Source of the DNA: JBQTKD01 sp052389435
GTDB taxonomy: Bacteria; Actinomycetota; Actinomycetes; Sporichthyales; Sporichthyaceae
Direction: 5' to 3'
Length of the DNA: 29,919 nucleotides
Assembly (NCBI GenBank): GCA_052389435.1
Contig: JBQTIB010000007.1
Coordinates: 1 to 29,919, forward strand
The stretch's first letter is position 1. Every line of letters begins with the position of its first letter. The position numbers and the translations under genes were made by a program. Under the pieces are notes generated by a model. That model was not told the DNA's origin, made no database searches, and was given only the letters and a program-made list of their open reading frames with translations. Shown one piece after another: positions 29,127-29,919 of the stretch.

Positions 29127-29578
29127 TCAGTCTTGGCCTTGGTCGTGAAGCTCGTTGGTCCTCAAAGCGTACGTCGCGCTCAGGAAGCGGTCGACAAGTT
29201 CTTCGGCCGTCGGCGCGGTCACGCGAACGCTCACGAAGAATCGAACGTAGACAGGGTCCAGCGCCGCATCGAAGCGAAATCCTTGCCGCTGGGCACCAGG
29301 CCCAGTCCGGTGCGTTGCAGCTCCCCTGCCTCGAACAGCGCGACCCATCCGGCCCTGCGACACTTCTCGGCCAGGACCCGTTCGAGTGGCCAGGACTCCG
29401 AAACCAGCCACAACGACAGGCCGTAGTACCCGAACATCTCGAAGTTGTAGGTCGCATCGGCGATCAAGACACCTCGATCGAACACGTGCGAATCCGGACC
29501 GACGTCGAACAGCGCCCGGACCAGCACCGCCTCGCTCGGCAGAGCCAACCCGTCGCGGATCAATCGCTGTCGCGGCAC
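29127..29578 (-). pseudogene. Hypothetical gene split by an apparent 1-base deletion
   Basis: The first frame (GTG at 29578, stop at 29231) encodes 115 residues with FDRGVLIADATYNFEMFGYY and LAEKCRRAGWVALFEAGELQ, ending in an unlikely tail. A second frame takes over near 29270-29285 and encodes FDAALDPVYVRFFVSVRVTA then a helical LVDRFLSATYALRTNELHDQ to the stop at 29127, 12 nt before the next gene. One extra C in the GATTTCGC stretch would fuse both into a 150-aa protein. Either a true frameshift or a sequencing error. The family is unknown. Confidence 0.55.
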
Positions 29579-29632
29579 GGCCGGATCGTGTCACCCGGCA
29601 CGACAATCGCCTCGATCCTGGCTCGTCACGAT

Positions 29633-29659
29633 CTCGGGCCGTCGAGACTCCGACCCGAG
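29633..29659. repeat. Inverted repeat next to R4
   Basis: CTCGGG and CCCGAG, 6-bp arms with a 15-nt loop, ending 4 nt before copy R4. It parallels the larger inverted repeat beside R3. Confidence 0.4.
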
Positions 29660-29663
29660 TCAC

Positions 29664-29685
29664 ACGTTGAAGCGGAACTCCACCG
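29664..29685 (+). repeat. Boundary repeat copy R4
   Basis: Complete core CGTTGAAGCGGAACTCC, and 21 of 22 identical to R1, 2.15 kb away in the same orientation. It lies about 30 nt from the probable end of the insertion sequence. Confidence 0.8.
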
Positions 29686-29715
29686 AATCCCGTACCGGAA
29701 AGGCATGTGGCGCTC

Positions 29716-29919
29716 CGGAAGATGTCAAGCAGCTTGAGACAGCGTCGTTTTATTTTGTCTTTATTAGTTGCTCTTGGGTGGGGTGGTTGATACAGGCCGC
29801 GGTGGGCAGCCGGGGTGGGGTCGGGCGGCGGTGACGGAACCGGTCGGGGTTCGCGGCGTAGGCGGCGTTCAGGGTGGCGGCGCGTTGGGCGCGGATCTCG
29901 GTCGCGGTGCCGTGGTGGA
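29716..29919 (-). mobile_element. End of an IS3-type insertion sequence (incomplete at window edge)
   Basis: The transposase stop at 29750 is followed within 35 nt by TGTCAAGCAGCTTGAGACA (29720-29738), read on the plus strand. This resembles the terminal region downstream of integrase-core transposases of this type and contains the CAAGC-A-GCTTG palindrome. The exact end, about 29706-29720, is an estimate; the other end is outside the window. Confidence 0.6.
29750..29919 (-). CDS. IS3-type transposase, C-terminal end (partial)
   Basis: The last 56 codons read HHGTATEIRAQRAATLNAAY, then AANPDRFRHRRPTPPRLPTA and a short tail ending in LIKTK before TAA. An RAATLNAAYxxxPxRF segment followed by a PPxLP motif is typical of the extreme C-terminus of DDE integrase-core transposases in actinomycete IS3-like elements. 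The catalytic core lies beyond the window edge. An AT-rich stretch at the stop contrasts with the surroundings. Confidence 0.8.
   Translation of the reverse strand, partial: HHGTATEIRAQRAATLNAAYAANPDRFRHRRPTPPRLPTAACINHPTQEQLIKTK

Noticed and set aside
27513..29685. CRISPR array made of the four repeats
   Set aside because: Spacing is 0.4-1.2 kb, copies are only four, and genes lie between them; there are no regular spacers and no cas genes.
1..29919. tRNA, rRNA or other structured RNA genes
   Set aside because: No cloverleaf, rRNA segment or tmRNA-like sequence was recognised on either strand by eye.

Overview
The window is high-GC DNA with frequent GTG starts, pervasive 4-nt stop/start overlaps, many TetR regulators and lipoboxes, and mycobacterial-type gene content. 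This points to an actinomycete (Actinomycetota). I cannot name a genus from sequence alone. Most of it is dense, ordinary chromosome. The last 2.4 kb is a decayed accessory region ending in an insertion sequence.

Layout: (1) 1-1456 holds the end of an unidentified gene, a Cys-rich small protein and a lipoprotein. (2) 1457-9836 is a six-gene minus-strand operon for branched-chain acyl-CoA (leucine/isovalerate) breakdown: acyl-CoA dehydrogenase, carboxyltransferase, Acs-like acyl-CoA synthetase, MaoC hydratase, CitE-like lyase and biotin carboxylase. A divergent TetR gene sits beside it with a 20-bp operator between them. The content matches the Mycobacterium tuberculosis Rv2498c-Rv2506 locus, except that an Acs-type synthetase is present and no CoA-transferase pair is seen. 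(3) 9837-13073 encodes a Tat-signal molybdenum hydroxylase large subunit and its [2Fe-2S] partner, with no FAD subunit. (4) 13080-15390 holds a Nudix hydrolase without a canonical start for its first strand, three lipoproteins and a GNAT acetyltransferase, ending in a 47-nt near-perfect hairpin. (5) 15394-19730 pairs an SDR and a saccharopine-dehydrogenase-like reductase with a divergent TetR plus Baeyer-Villiger monooxygenase. Two tandem operator-like sites lie between the two transcription units. (6) 19745-22150 holds a Met/His/Asp-repeat exported protein, a TetR and an orphan LivM-type permease. (7) 22154-24227 is an operon of winged-helix-like protein, RNase HI, LOG-like protein and RibD/DHFR-like reductase. 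(8) 24404-27490 holds an HNH nuclease with a truncated DinB-like remnant, a transglycosylase-like protein, an unknown 154-aa protein, a DEDD exonuclease and a cupin.

(9) 27491-29919 is the accessory part. Four same-orientation copies of a ~17-22 bp motif (core CGTTGAAGCGGAACTCC) bound three small modules: an excisionase-like HTH pseudogene with an internal stop; a toxin-antitoxin pair with intact antitoxin and a ParE/RelE-like toxin that has an amber codon and is cut off at one repeat; and three small genes of unknown function, one with an apparent frameshift. Hairpins lie directly beside at least two repeats. An IS3-type transposase end follows. This repeat-bounded cassette-like arrangement is the least explained structure in the window and the best candidate for something new, although simple accretion and decay of mobile DNA would also explain it.
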